Positions 20,769 through 32,297 of a DNA stretch of 64,000 nucleotides are shown here, piece after piece; position 1 is the first letter of the stretch, and every line of letters begins with the position of its first letter. Source of the stretch: Fragilaria crotonensis (Eukaryota; Bacillariophyta; Fragilariophyceae; Fragilariales; Fragilariaceae); assembly GCA_022925895.1 (NCBI GenBank), contig JAKSYS010000083.1:62001-126000 (forward strand). The letters run 5' to 3'. A program made the position numbers and the translations under genes. The notes beneath the pieces are model-generated. The model made no database searches and was not told the DNA's origin. It saw nothing but the letters and a program-made list of their open reading frames with translations.

Positions 20769-22166
20769 GTTTCACAACAATGTCATGACGCCAACGTCAT
20801 TTGTAATACCCTGTTATCCAGATGTTTGAGACTAAGAGTGGTCCAACATCTCTAATTTCGCAAACCATTGTGCCTGTCACTTTTGGCCAATGGCGCGCGT
20901 GCAGTTCTACCCCATGTCAATGATAACCGTGAATCGCGTTAACCATTCGACTCCAATAATTGAGATCTTTTACGATCCAATAATTGGCGATTACCTTTTT
21001 TGGATGTCTGGTACCTCGAGAGGACCAGCACCCATTCGCAAACCATTGTACCCATCATGTACGGTCAATGGAGCGCGGCTATTTCCCTTTCTTTTCAATG
21101 ATCATTGCTACTAATCAAGCAAATCAGATAATCTTCATTATCATGATCCGATGCTAGCAATTACCCTAACGAATGCCTTGTACTACGAATAATCCGGAAT
21201 TCATTTGGTGGCTATCGCATTCACATCTCTGTTCAACGGCGCGCGCTTTTTTGACCAATGATTACTAATGAATGCACGCACTACACCAATCTCTTCTAAC
21301 CACTAGAGATTTGTCGAGAGGCAGTAAACAAACGCAGCCGAACGAACTGCAAGAGAACGATGTTTGATTAACAATCCCAAAAAGCGATAAACAACCATAC
21401 ACTTGTCGCTCATCGTTCGTATTGCGTGATGTCGACGCCGATCTTTCCCATATTTGATATGACTTACCTATCCAACTCTAACTACGTACCATTTGCCATG
21501 TAATGCATGTAAAGATACCAATATTTATATTGCCTCAGGATCTCTAAGTAAATTGCAATGACCCAGTAGAACCACCTTATCACTCAATCTCACTGTTTAG
21601 AGAAATCAACGCGCCTAATTTGTCATAACTCGGAACCGGTATATAAAATTCCGAATCACTAATCATCAGAAAACCTTGGTCACACTTTCGTGTCAGACCG
21701 CGTCTTTATAAAACACAGTACCGTATATCGTAAGTTAAATCAATAACCAATTTTACCCAATACAAAGTTATCCCTACTTGCATCTGAAAGATGCCGATCG
21801 TGTGACTAAAAACTAATTACCCTTTTCAAGAACTTATGGGTATGAACTGTATGATGGTACATAGACATGAAATGTGTCTGACAGTAGATGCAAAACAAAA
21901 CCTGTCAGTCATTCACAACAACGAATTTATTGGCCTTTCCCAAAGTGTTACTCAAATGAGCATTTATTAAGCTGTACAGCTTAGCTTGTGGTGTACTAGA
22001 GGGACTGACTTCCCTTATTTCTAACATTTTAATTTAAGGATTACAATCCGTCGAATTCATCGATAAGCCTTTACACAGTAACTCTCAACTCCACGATGCC
22101 CTCTACAACCCCATCTACGGACCCTTCGTTCCGTGACCTCGCACTCAAGCAGCCAACTCAGCCAAG
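20769..22166 (+). other. 5' untranslated/leader region of YR retrotransposon
   Basis: About 1.4 kb between A1 and the gag-like frame with no significant ORF. Contains scattered GCGCGC and AATTATTGG-type words; presumably leader and promoter. Nothing else was recognised. Confidence 0.45.
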
Positions 22167-24618
22167 ATGGTCAGCTTTGCCAACGCAACCACGCTAAACC
22201 AGGCGCATGCAGACAGGGTCAACGCAACCTTTGCTAAAACCTGCCCAACTCTCACCCGTTTCGCAACCCTATGCGACACTGGTGTTGTGAAGCAATTTGC
22301 TTTTATCTTGCATGCTTCCAAAGATGGCCGTCTTGTCTTGCCCTTTCCCAGCCCAAGGTCGAAACGGCGAGGAGGTATTTGCTGGGAGTCTCGGCGACTC
22401 TATGGATTTCCCATGCCCAGTCACTATTCGGATGAAAGATGTGCGGGGTGACGTATTGAGTATCTGCGAGACTCGCGCCGAAGCCAATGCTTTCCAGCTC
22501 CCAACGTCAGAGTCAAACCCACTCGAGGAAGACGCGCCTCCAGGCGACGAGCAAGACTTCGTTGTATTGGCAACCGGCCCTGAGCGTATCGGTATCGAAC
22601 TGAACGTCCCTACCAAGGAACCATGCTTCGTCGCGGTTCCAAAAGTCCTCCCAGTACCAAGCGGTGCGAAGGCATGCGCGGAGTTTAGCTCTAGCACGTC
22701 TATCGATGACACAGAAGCCATTCCATCCGTCCCCGTCGCTAGTATGACAGCCATCTGGTATGAAGCAATGAGGTATGGCATCAGAAAGCTCGACAACTGT
22801 TCTCTCCAAGCCCGGGATGTCCTTTTTCACTACGAAAGCCTTGAGAAAGCAGAATTCACCAACGAGAATTGCAAATTGGTGTCGCATTTTACAACGATCG
22901 TTACTTACCTCAACCCGGAAGACGAACTGTACCATACAGTCACTAAGCATTTTCTTGAAGAAAAGAGAAACTGTTGCTTATGTATGGGGCAAAGATCATT
23001 GTGGCGAACCCACCTGCTAATGCGGCACCACCGCAACTCCCATTCCAAACAAACCCCGCCAACCAGTACCTCGCAGCAATTCCCACAGGAGTAATGAACC
23101 CACCGCAGTCGGAAATGAATGTATTGCTCGAAGGATTGGCGAAGGCTATCAGCGATTCATCTTCTAAGACACTCACTGGAACGGAGCGTGAAAAAGCGTC
23201 AGAAGCCGAAGATGCAAAACGTTTCTACGGGATCTTGTTTGGCTCCGTTCGCGACGTTTTCGGAGAAGATGGCACCGCATCTAAAATGTTTGTCCATGCA
23301 ACCCTCCACCCCTTGTTTGTGCCTGTCGTGGCGGCGAACAAAAATTCCAAGGCGACAAAAGCTATGCATGAAGCTGTCGAAACCATGGCGGCGGAACTCA
23401 GCATGCAAGACAATCATTTCGCATCCGCGAGCAACTTATTCCCCCGCATGTTCGACCAGCCTCTCACCGCGGCACTCCGAACCGGTCAGTGGGAGTACCA
23501 GCACACAGTGCTGAACCCAGAAGGTATCAAAACAAACTTCGGCATCCACCATCTTGCTCCGCCACGAACATGGACGACAGCATATATCACGCGCCAGCAA
23601 GGAGAACTCCAATTGACCCAACAAGAGCAAGTCGAAGAAGACAGAAGCCGCCTCCAAGCAAAGACCACAGAGCTTTACCACTCGGGATGTATGGGATCCA
23701 TATCGGATATACACGAGATGATTGGCAATTTTATGGTCTCATGAGTGTAATCATCGACTTTGACCGTGCCAACCCGCCCTTAATTTGGACAGAGATTGCC
23801 CAATACGTCCAGATACTACGGTCAGGCGACGGCAAAGGGTTCACCAGTCGCCACCGCAACATCAAAGAAGTTATGTTCAATATCGGACAAGACGTCCAAT
23901 CAATCATCGCTGGTTTTGTTTCAGAAGCAAGAAAGACGAGTTACAAGGCAGCCGTGAAAGCAGGGAATGACATATCCCCACTTATTTTTTCCATGGCACA
24001 GAACCAAGCAAACGAACTTCGAAGCAGATTCACGCTGACCGTGCTGGCAGCATCCGCAGGAACGTACAAAGATGTATCCGTCATCTACAAACTTTTCATG
24101 CCGGAACCGACAAAGATGAAAAGGACAAGAAGAAACGAGAAGCAGGACAGGATGCTTATTCGAATTCCTCGTCGTCCGCACGTAACCGTCCGTTTGCCAC
24201 AACAGGTGGAGGCAATCATAACTCAGGATCTTCCTCAGCCGACTAACCGCGTGACCCCGAACGGAAGTCCAACCGCAGCAGCCTCTCTGCCAGGAAAACT
24301 GTCTTCGTTCATACATCGCCGGCACCACAAAAGTTACCCCACCCGGGTGCAATTTTCCCTCACCCGACTCGTGCAAACCAATTCACAATCCTCTGTTGCA
24401 GAAGTGCTTTTGAAGGTCGCAGCTGCACCATTCCAACATGCGCCTTCTATCACTTCCCCAACCAACTAACCCAAGTTCCCCGAGACTTGAAAGATAAATT
24501 GAAAGAATGGGTGTCCAACCACAATCTTGTTTCATGGCACGCAGACGCGGCCAACTGGGCCAACCCACCAGGTAATGTCCGCTCGGGCTCTCGCGCAGCA
24601 ACCAATCTCCCTCCTTAA
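22167..24618 (+). pseudogene. Gag-like ORF of YR retrotransposon, frame-disrupted
   Basis: Putative structural (gag) gene. Coding potential runs continuously but changes frame near 22330, 22970, 23720 and 24120, and has an in-frame stop at 24244-24246. The fragments are Ala/Lys-rich helical sequence without enzyme motifs. Near the end a C-x8-C-x4-C-x3-H arrangement ('CRSAFEGRSC', then 'TIPTCAFYH', about 24396-24455) resembles a CCCH zinc finger, suitable for nucleic-acid binding in place of a CCHC knuckle. No methyltransferase or protease motif was seen. Disruptions may be decay, partly compounded by consensus indels. Confidence 0.65.
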
Positions 24619-24681
24619 CTGCCGCCTCCAAGTATAACTAACCACAATCATATAGTACCTGTTTTCTTCCCTAATTTCCGC

Positions 24682-27360
24682 TTGCAGATACCACCAACAT
24701 CATACAATCGCAAACCACAGAACCCCTTTGCCGACGAACGTGCTGCACAAAAGGATTGTCCACTCACCACCATGTTACGGTCGGATGCGGGGGGGAAACC
24801 CCCAATCCACCAAAACGTGACGAAAATCGGCCCAGATCCAAGCTCCACCGGCCCGAACACAATGCCCCATTCGGATCGAAGCGCCGTGACCAACACCGCC
24901 AGCGAAGACACAGTACCGGTCACGTCCGAATATTTGCAGACTATGACACCGACTCTCGATTCAACAGGCATTGTTAACGAGGCTATGTGCCTCACAAACT
25001 TAAGCGACAACTGGACGCAAGGCAAGCTGACGTCAAAACGTTTGGACACCTTTGCCAAAGTTGCCCTTCCGTCAACTGTGCAAATTCAACTCGCCCAACC
25101 CTTTGGTAAGGACTCCCTCACTCATTCCTTTTACGCGCAAAAATGTTTTCGTCATGTCTTGCTACCTGTTTTAAAAAGTGGTTTTTTTATCGTGTCGTGC
25201 CACAAAGTACCTCGAAAAGGCATCTCGGCGAGTGCGACAGCTCCAGATGATGCGAAAGAAATACGACGCCGTCGACTTCTTACCTTTGCAAGGATTCCAA
25301 GAGGATTGGGAATCAACAACAACCATTCGTACCGATTGGAAGTCAATGACGTCGGCATGTCTACTTCACTTTAACGGAGATGTAGCGACAATGGTGCGAT
25401 GGATCGGAGGGCCACATGTTAACGCACACCTTGACATCCCCGCAATCCTCGCAAAACTTAAGTTGATTGTCGACCCTGACATCTATGCTGATGTAAGTCG
25501 TATACTTTTGCTGGGAGCACCAGCACGGTGTAATTCGTCAGCGACGGAAGAGAACTTCAAGCGTATCTGCAATACGGCAATCATAAATCCGTGACGAATA
25601 ACCAACAAGTGTATGCCTCAACGATTGTGAAGCAAAACAAACGGGGACTCACCCTAATTATGGACCCGCAACTCATCCACTTCGCATTAGATGCTCACTT
25701 GTCGCCACAAGGTCTCGTCGACGTCCTTCATCCCAGACGAAAGCCTAGACCGTTGTCCGACAGCAGCTTCCGACCTTGGCCAGGAGCAATGGCCATTAAT
25801 GATTGGACGAGCAAAAAGAACGAGCCGCAACTCCATTTTGCCAAGTCATTTTTGAACTTCTGCGTGTGGCAATGGAATCTCGCCATCACTTACCCAACCC
25901 ATGACCGCCATACTGGTGATGACGACGTTCAATGTGCATTCCCACGTCTAAAATATCACCCCCAGTTAGTTGCAATGCACAGTTCCATTTCCAATCACAC
26001 ATTGGTCATGAACACAGGACTTACCTTCGGTGACAACACAAGCCCCTCCAACTGGGAACCAATTGCGAGGGCCCGCCAACAACTCGCGCAACACTACTGG
26101 CTCCACCAGCCGGACATGGTCCAAGAACGAGCAAAGTACCTCCCAACATTCAAGTTTGCCCCACCAGCAACCGAAGTCGAGAAAGCCGCATTTGCTATAG
26201 CAATCCCAGACTCCATAAATACAGGAGTTATGGATGAGAATGGAAGCCGTCGGGCGCCAACATACGACCACCACGTTGATGACAATATGTACGGTGACAT
26301 ATCTGACTTCATGCCTCTCGCGGCAGCAGCAAGCGTTATAGCCTTGTATGAAATCCTGGGATATCCCGATGGAAGAATCCCCGACCCAATATCGTGGGAC
26401 AAATTTGCAACTGTTCATGGGCACATAAGGAGAGTGGTCGGGTGGGATTTCAATACCCGCGACCTCACATTTGCACTTCCCGATGACAAGAGGGAAGCAA
26501 TTCTGGTAACACTCGAGGATTGGAGCACAAAACATCATGCACTCTAGTCGAAGCTGCCGAATTGCATGGGACACTTGCCGATGCATCTCGAGCAAACAGA
26601 AAAGGTCGTGCAATGTTCTTTGGATTTCAAAACGCATTGCGCCGAACCATTCGGGAACGATACCACAAAGTAAAGGGGTACTACTCGCGCCAATCCAAAC
26701 GCAAGTACCTGTCCCAACAACTCCCACAGCACTTGCATCATCGCCTGGACTCACTGATTGCTCGAGACATGGCTGCACTCATATGGCGAACGAAAACAAT
26801 TCTCCCAGTTCCTGCGTCAGCCCGCTTCGAACTCCAAAACCTTCGATCCCTTTTAGCTGACAAGAACCGGCCATGGTCCATTAATATCGGGCACGTAATC
26901 CCTCGCGACGCGCAGTTCACTAGCCTTGGCGATGCATGTGGGATCGGAGGCGGAGCGTACTGCCACGAACTCTGTTATTGGTTCGATATAGTGTGGTCGG
27001 AACAAACCCACCAACGATTCCAAAGCGGCCAGGTCCATATCAACGTCCTCGAGTTTATTGTTGTCTTAATCCAACTCGCTGCAGCGATCACGAGGCACGA
27101 AAACGGATTCCAATTTGACGGACAATATATCCGCCCCCTCCACAAGCTGTTGATTCGGTCGGACAACTCGCCATCGTGTAACTGGGCACACAAAGCGTCG
27201 GCAAAATCAGAGAGAGGGCAACTTTTCGTCAGTATATATGCTGACATGATCGAGCGAACCGAGCTCACAGTTGATTGTACCCACATCGCGGGAACCGATA
27301 ACGACCTCGCTGATTTTATTTCGCGACCCCTCCCCGATCCCATCACTCACATTGCCCGAT
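24682..27360 (+). pseudogene. Reverse transcriptase-RNase H of YR retrotransposon, frame-disrupted
   Basis: Frames: 24682 to about 25180, 25178-25560, 25591-26540 and 26520-27360. RT motif A is around 'DDDVQCAFPRLKYHP', motif B around 'LTFGDNTSPSNWEPIAR', and motif C is HVDD ('TYDHHVDDNMYGDI') where most RTs have YxDD. The DIRS-type tail 'HIRRVVGWDFNTRDLTFALP' follows. RNase H shows the D-E-D-D set: 'FTSLGDACGIGGGAYCHE', 'INVLEFIVVLIQLAAA', 'LLIRSDNSPSCNWAHK' and 'GTDNDLADFISR'. Two frame changes (about 25562 and 26530) break the gene; each fits a one-base indel. The enzyme family is confident; this copy is unlikely to be functional as written. Confidence 0.82.
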
Positions 27361-28601
27361 GCCAACAGATATTTCTAAAGGAGCCGAGGCTGCAGTCTTA
27401 CTGCTTTTTCCGGCCTCATCCCGAGCTCTTATCATGCCTGGTGTCCAGGCTGTCCACCGTACATTGGCAAGCAAGCCCGCCTCTCCCAAAGTCGCTCGGA
27501 CGATTCGAAACCGCCGACTCCATTACCTCTTGTTCTGTTATCATATGAAGATGACGGACGATTGGCTTCTCGAAAACCAGCCGCAAGAAAGGGCAAATTT
27601 CCAACTGGCAATGTATGCCACTCACCTGGCGACGGGATCAACGTTGCACTGCCGTGCTATCAAGTCGAGCACGATCGCAAGTTACTTACATGATATTGCA
27701 ACGTTCTTAGGACGTTTCCGACCAATTGACCCCCGGTTTGTTTCAGCGGCCGATACAACTTTGGCACCTGCTATCGCAAAGGTACTCGCCGAACAACGAC
27801 GATGGGAAACGGTCCCAAATCGACGTGAACCATTTACGGTCGAAATGCATCTCGCCATCGCCAACCTGTCAAGTTCCCATGAGGATGATTGTTGTCTGAA
27901 TGCCGCCATGGTAAACTGGACACTGTGTAACCTTTATGCGGGTTGCCGAGGCATTGAATGGGCACAGACACAGCTCATCCACAAGCCCGTCAACAAGTTC
28001 CACATGAATCGTTTCAAAAACGCATACGCGTTCACGCTGTCCGACGTTCTATGTTTCACAGAAAATTCAGGCCCCCTAACATTCGCGCAAGCATTGGCTC
28101 ACCCGCTCACAGTCGGGAAACTCAAACTCCGATTCGAAGAACAAAAAAATGGCCAAAACGGAGAGTGGAAATTATTCACCAAAAAACCACAGCAATCCGC
28201 ACCTCTGTTTTGTCATGCATTTCATGCGCATACTTGCGAGGCATAAACGCCTGACCAATGCATCGCCAACCCAACCTTTGAGTGTCTACCGAGGCACGGA
28301 CGGAACAGTCTTTAATATCACAACAGTCGACATCGACGTGACGCTCCGACACGCAGCCGCTACCGTGTATAAACTTGACCCTGTCACCCACCACGCTACT
28401 CTTAGTCTATGGTCCAGTCACTCACTACGCGTCGGTGCATGTACCCTATTGTATTCAAAAGGGTTTAGTGAGATGGAAATCAAGTATTTGTTGCGGTGGA
28501 AAAGCAATGCATTCATGACTTACCTGCGCAATCTGGCTGTCACCTCCCGCCGTCAAAACGACGCGGTGAACGACACAAGCGAAATACCTAATTTTGTGTA
28601 A
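27359..28601 (+). pseudogene. Tyrosine recombinase of YR retrotransposon, split by a frameshift
   Basis: N-terminal part in frame 27359-28246, C-terminal part in frame 28149-28601. The frame changes near 28190-28230. The catalytic set is present across both parts. The first Arg lies in 'NLYAGCRGIEWAQTQ', the HxxR box in 'WSSHSLRVGACTLLYSKG', Trp in place of the second His in 'IKYLLRWKSNAF', and the nucleophile Tyr in 'FMTYLRNL'. It replaces the DDE integrase of LTR elements. The original start cannot be decided because the upstream RNase H frame overlaps. Confidence 0.82.
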
Positions 28602-29037
28602 TCAGATTTACCCTTTCGGGTAGCGTTCGCATGTGTATTAACATTCCCGAGCAAGCAGAGCCACCTCGGTGCCCACACCATGTGTTGTAATTAGCCCGAC
28701 GAGCGCATCCGCCTTGCCTGCATGCCGCAAGGTCCAGCGTTAGTCTACACTGAATTATCGAATTGAGAAGCGAACATCACACATATGCACATATGACATA
28801 TGAAAACGTATGTCAAAAATCATAACGCATGCCAACCAAAACGGTACATACGAGTTTTAGCAACCCAACTGTTTCAACCATGTCAGCTGCTTGTTACGTT
28901 GTCGTGCAAAACGCACTTATAACAACCCGACTGAAACACAGAATAATTTCTTTTTTTTTTTTCCGGCTGTCTGCCGCCGCACGATATGGCCCCCAACCCT
29001 GCTACACTGCGTATACCAGCGTCAGCAGACGACACGG
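28602..29037 (+). other. 3' untranslated region of YR retrotransposon
   Basis: Between the recombinase stop and repeat B1. It holds a tandem ACATATG-type run (about 28783-28815) and a poly-T tract (28950-28961). No gene. Confidence 0.5.
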
Positions 29038-29280
29038 GCAGGCCAGTGCTTTAGTGAACCATCCGGGAATCCGTTGGACTCCTCGGATACTCTAAAATCG
29101 TCATAGTCACTACGTTTTTTGCCCACTATGCTACTGTCACTACGTAATACTCGTAGAAGTACACATACGACAGTACCATGAATGCTCCATACGTAGTTGC
29201 TATGTGGTTACACTATTGCACAGCCATACCGTTCGACAGTGCAGTACAGCTGAGGCGACTTCTGGGAATCCATAGGATTC
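29038..29280 (+). repeat. Split direct repeat B1
   Basis: 243 bp from GCAGGCCAGTGC to CATAGGATTC, joined directly to A2. The B1/A2 junction (GATTC|TTGCAG) therefore reproduces the element's right end fused to its left end. Confidence 0.92.
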
Positions 29281-29525
29281 TTGCAGATAAGACACTAAGC
29301 CAATGCAACAGTAGACGAGTAAGCTACTCCTTCTATTGCAGTACCCAAGTGTCTATCTAACATTCGTCGTTACGTAAATGACATACTGACGGCCCTAGGA
29401 CATTCGACCGCAGCGCGGTCGAGGGCAAACAACTTGTTCCCTGATGGAAATCACTCACTTGTTTTGCAAATGAGCGATTTGAATACATCGGTGATGCGAT
29501 ATCTGCCGATGTACTTTTTTTGCTA
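29281..29525 (+). repeat. Split direct repeat A2
   Basis: Copy of A1, about 245 bp, from TTGCAGATAAG to TTTTGCTA. It is followed by an 18-bp spacer before B2. Confidence 0.92.
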
Positions 29526-29543
29526 ACCCACCCGCCGTCCCCA

Positions 29544-29786
29544 GCAGGCCAGTGCTTTAGTGAACCATCCGGGAATCCGTTGGACTCCTCGGATACTCTA
29601 AAATCGTCATAGTCACTACGTTTTTTGCCCACTATGCTACTGTCACTACGTAATACTCGTAGAAGTACACATACGACAGTACCATGAATGCTCCATACGT
29701 AGTTGCTATGTGGTTACACTATTGCACAGCCATACCGTTCGACAGTGCAGTACAGCTGAGGCGACTTCTGGGAATCCATAGGATTC
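29544..29786 (+). repeat. Split direct repeat B2 (right end)
   Basis: 243-bp copy of B1, ending CATAGGATTC where the host flank CGGAGCTCGG begins. Confidence 0.92.
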
Positions 29787-30073
29787 CGGAGCTCGGCGTA
29801 TCTGTATCTCAAATCTCAACTCGCATATCCCGCATATCCGAATACAGCATAATCAGCATACGGCATATCGCATACATATCGCATTGCATCTATGATATTG
29901 CGACGCGCGCTTTTTGAACTGAAATCAAAGTTTAACCGTCATTTACCCAACCGTAGTATTCTGGCGTAGATGCGAGACTGTCAGTGCTCGCAGTTGGCAG
30001 ATCAGGCTCCTAAACATTCAAATATCCGAGGGGAGAAAAGGAGTTGCGGATAAAACGCTGAAGGTACACGACC

Positions 30074-31694
30074 ATGACAGAGTCTGATTCCGACGCTGAT
30101 TTGGCCGACTACGCACCGTCCGGTCTCTCTCAGGTTTCGCATACGTCCGAATCAGCCTCTAAACTGGCGAACGAATTGCCGAAGCCCATTAAGGAGGTAG
30201 AAACGCCGTCTCACGTAACATCTGACGATATTCTGAAGCGAGGTGAGTGGATCCCTAGCATTGCATCTGCTATCATGTTCCACATTCCACGCATTTTGGA
30301 ATGGTGCAATCGCCGAACTACGAGCGCTCTACGTCACTCACCCGTTTATCCCAAGCCCACCGTTTTATTGACAAAATTCAAGTTCCTGACGAGATTACAT
30401 CCGCCGACCAGCTAGCATGGCACTGTTACATATGGAAGAAAGCCAAGTATCTGAATCCAGTTAGGATCGGATCCAAGGACATGATCATTGGCTTAAATAT
30501 GCCACAAAGTTCGATGAAAGTAAGAGGCATGCTATAGAATATCTTTCGTGCCTCCAGGATACGACTGGGAAACGCAATGTTGTACCCAAATCGCAGTTGT
30601 TGCCGTACGGCGAGTCCGACGAATGGAATCCGGAGCTGCTGACTGAGTATCTTGAAACACTTGTTGAGGTCGGTGACTTGACAGAGCTGGAGGTACGCAA
30701 GGAAGAATTGTATTTGCGCAAGATTCTGAAAGTCGTACGCGAACGTCGCGTAGAACACAAAGTGGACAAGGAGCCACAAAAATCGTTCGTTGCTTCCGAA
30801 CATGATGTGGAACCGGAGGTGGTGGAAAGGATACCCGTCTCGCCCTCGATGACAGACACGCACAAGACAGAACCACTGAAAGCGGGTGACGCAATTGAAT
30901 ATTACCGAACCATTTCGAAAGCTGGTGACAAGGACGCCTTGACTCAAGCAATCATTTTGTCTGTGCGGCCGGGAAATACTCCTCTTAAGCTACACAACGA
31001 CGAAGTGCTTCCCGCGGGTCATTCAGTCAAGCGAATCTTTACCAGAGTACGGGGTTCATTTGTTGATTTGAGACCAAAGGCGACCTATCGGTCCATTCGA
31101 TCGTTCAAGTTGGCTCATAGTGAATTGCGAGAGAACGATTCCTTGCGACAGTTGCTGTCATCGACAAACTCCCCTCTGGAAGCAATTTTGGAACGCAACT
31201 TTGCAGCATTTGAGCAGAAAGTGAAGGACGATGGATGTGGCGCGTTCATGGATATGGTCGCTTGGAAGTCAAAGAAAACAAAATCGAACGGGGAAAGTGT
31301 GGGGCAGACATCAAGGAAGCGAGCAAAGGTGGTAGCTGAAGTCGACGCCAACGAGTCGCTAATTGAAAAGGATGTCGATTCAGGCGCTGATGAAGCGACG
31401 GCGGCGCTTCAATCGCAATTGACAAGAATCAGATCTCTCTCGGGACGACGACGAGCTGCGGCGACTCACATGGCAGAAGATATGCTGGAGTTGGCAATTC
31501 AAGTGCGTGAGCAATTATTGTCCTCGAATGTCAAAGTGACCATAGACGACTTGGCAAAGGAACTGAATGTCAGTGCGTATTCACTGAAGCACTTTCTGTG
31601 CGGCGACGAAGGGAAGCTTGTTCGATTTGCGCAGCATGAGGAGACGAAGGTTGCCCTTCAGCATTGGGTTGGAAACCAACGATTGCCCTCATAA
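30074..31694 (+). CDS. Unrecognised nuclear-like protein, paralogue A
   Basis: Exon 1 is 30074-30242 (donor GTGAGT); exon 2 starts at 30356. The coding frame then changes near 30490, and the rest runs open to 31694 (about 502 aa with one base restored). It is paralogous to the next gene: both share 'LxxGDxIxY...AGD...L..A.ILS', 'NxExLPxxHxVKRI' and a 'YRxIxxF' block. Paralogue comparison places the coding frame upstream of the ATAGAATATC at 30534, favouring a one-base loss. A 38-bp mini-intron with good borders (GTAAGA at 30520, CTCCAG ending 30557) is the alternative. The C-terminus holds basic stretches and a possible helix-turn-helix ('TIDDLAKELNVSAYSLKHFL'). The acidic start and KR-rich middle suggest a nuclear role. 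Function unknown. Confidence 0.65.
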
Positions 31695-32297
31695 CTGTCG
31701 GTAGCAATGAAACGCGTGACACAATGCTGATCTATTCTCCTGAAGAAGCGGCGCTATGGCTTGCAACATAAACGCTATTACGGCCAGAGATATCAAGCAT
31801 GGTCTTGGATGGGCTGGCTTTTCCATCTATTCATCGACACCCTCCGACGCGCCATGTTCTAGGAAGCACCCGAACCTGGAACCAAGGCCATGATACTAGA
31901 TGGGAATGGGGGATGGAGTCTGTATGTTATACGTAGTACCAGGTAGATAGTAGTGCAAGTAGGTCGTTCCCATATTGGAGAGAGCATTTGGTTTTTGGCT
32001 GCGCATGCAGGTGATGCCTCTCATACACGTATTGGAATATGAAGGGTGAAGGGCAGGCCAATTCGTGGCTCGCGCCATTTTTCTCCTTCCTTGTACTACT
32101 AGACTACGACCTACGACCATTTTTCTACGTATCGTAGAACGTATAGCACTACCGGTAGTACTACATTGCACTTCCTGTGCCATCCACCTGTCCCACAAGC
32201 ATGGAAGCAAAAATCATGCCACACTTGGAGCGAAGATGCGACGCAATCGCAAGTGACAACAACCACAACTGCATTCAGCACCTCGTCCTAGTCGACC
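31695..32297. other. Intergenic between tandem paralogues
   Basis: No gene seen. Contains short palindromic words (CTACGTATCGTAGAACG, about 32124-32140) and TACTACT/AGTAGT runs. Confidence 0.5.

Larger units (their letters stand above)
20523..29786 (+). mobile_element. Tyrosine-recombinase retrotransposon with split direct repeats (PAT/Ngaro-like), decayed
   Basis: About 9.26 kb. Terminal structure: A1 (20523-20768), internal region, B1 (29038-29280), A2 (29281-29525), an 18-bp spacer, and B2 (29544-29786). A1 and A2 match nearly perfectly, as do B1 and B2. This A...BAB order is the split-direct-repeat signature of YR retrotransposons, which replicate through a circle and integrate with a tyrosine recombinase instead of an integrase. 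Coding order is gag-like, reverse transcriptase, RNase H, tyrosine recombinase, all on the plus strand. The genes change frame several times and have at least one internal stop. No target-site duplication is expected for this class and none is seen. Confidence 0.88.

Noticed and set aside
20523-29525. A1 and A2 as LTRs of a Copia/Gypsy element
   Set aside because: A2 is not terminal (B2 follows), no DDE integrase or protease is seen, and a tyrosine recombinase is present. The B1/A2/B2 order fits split direct repeats.
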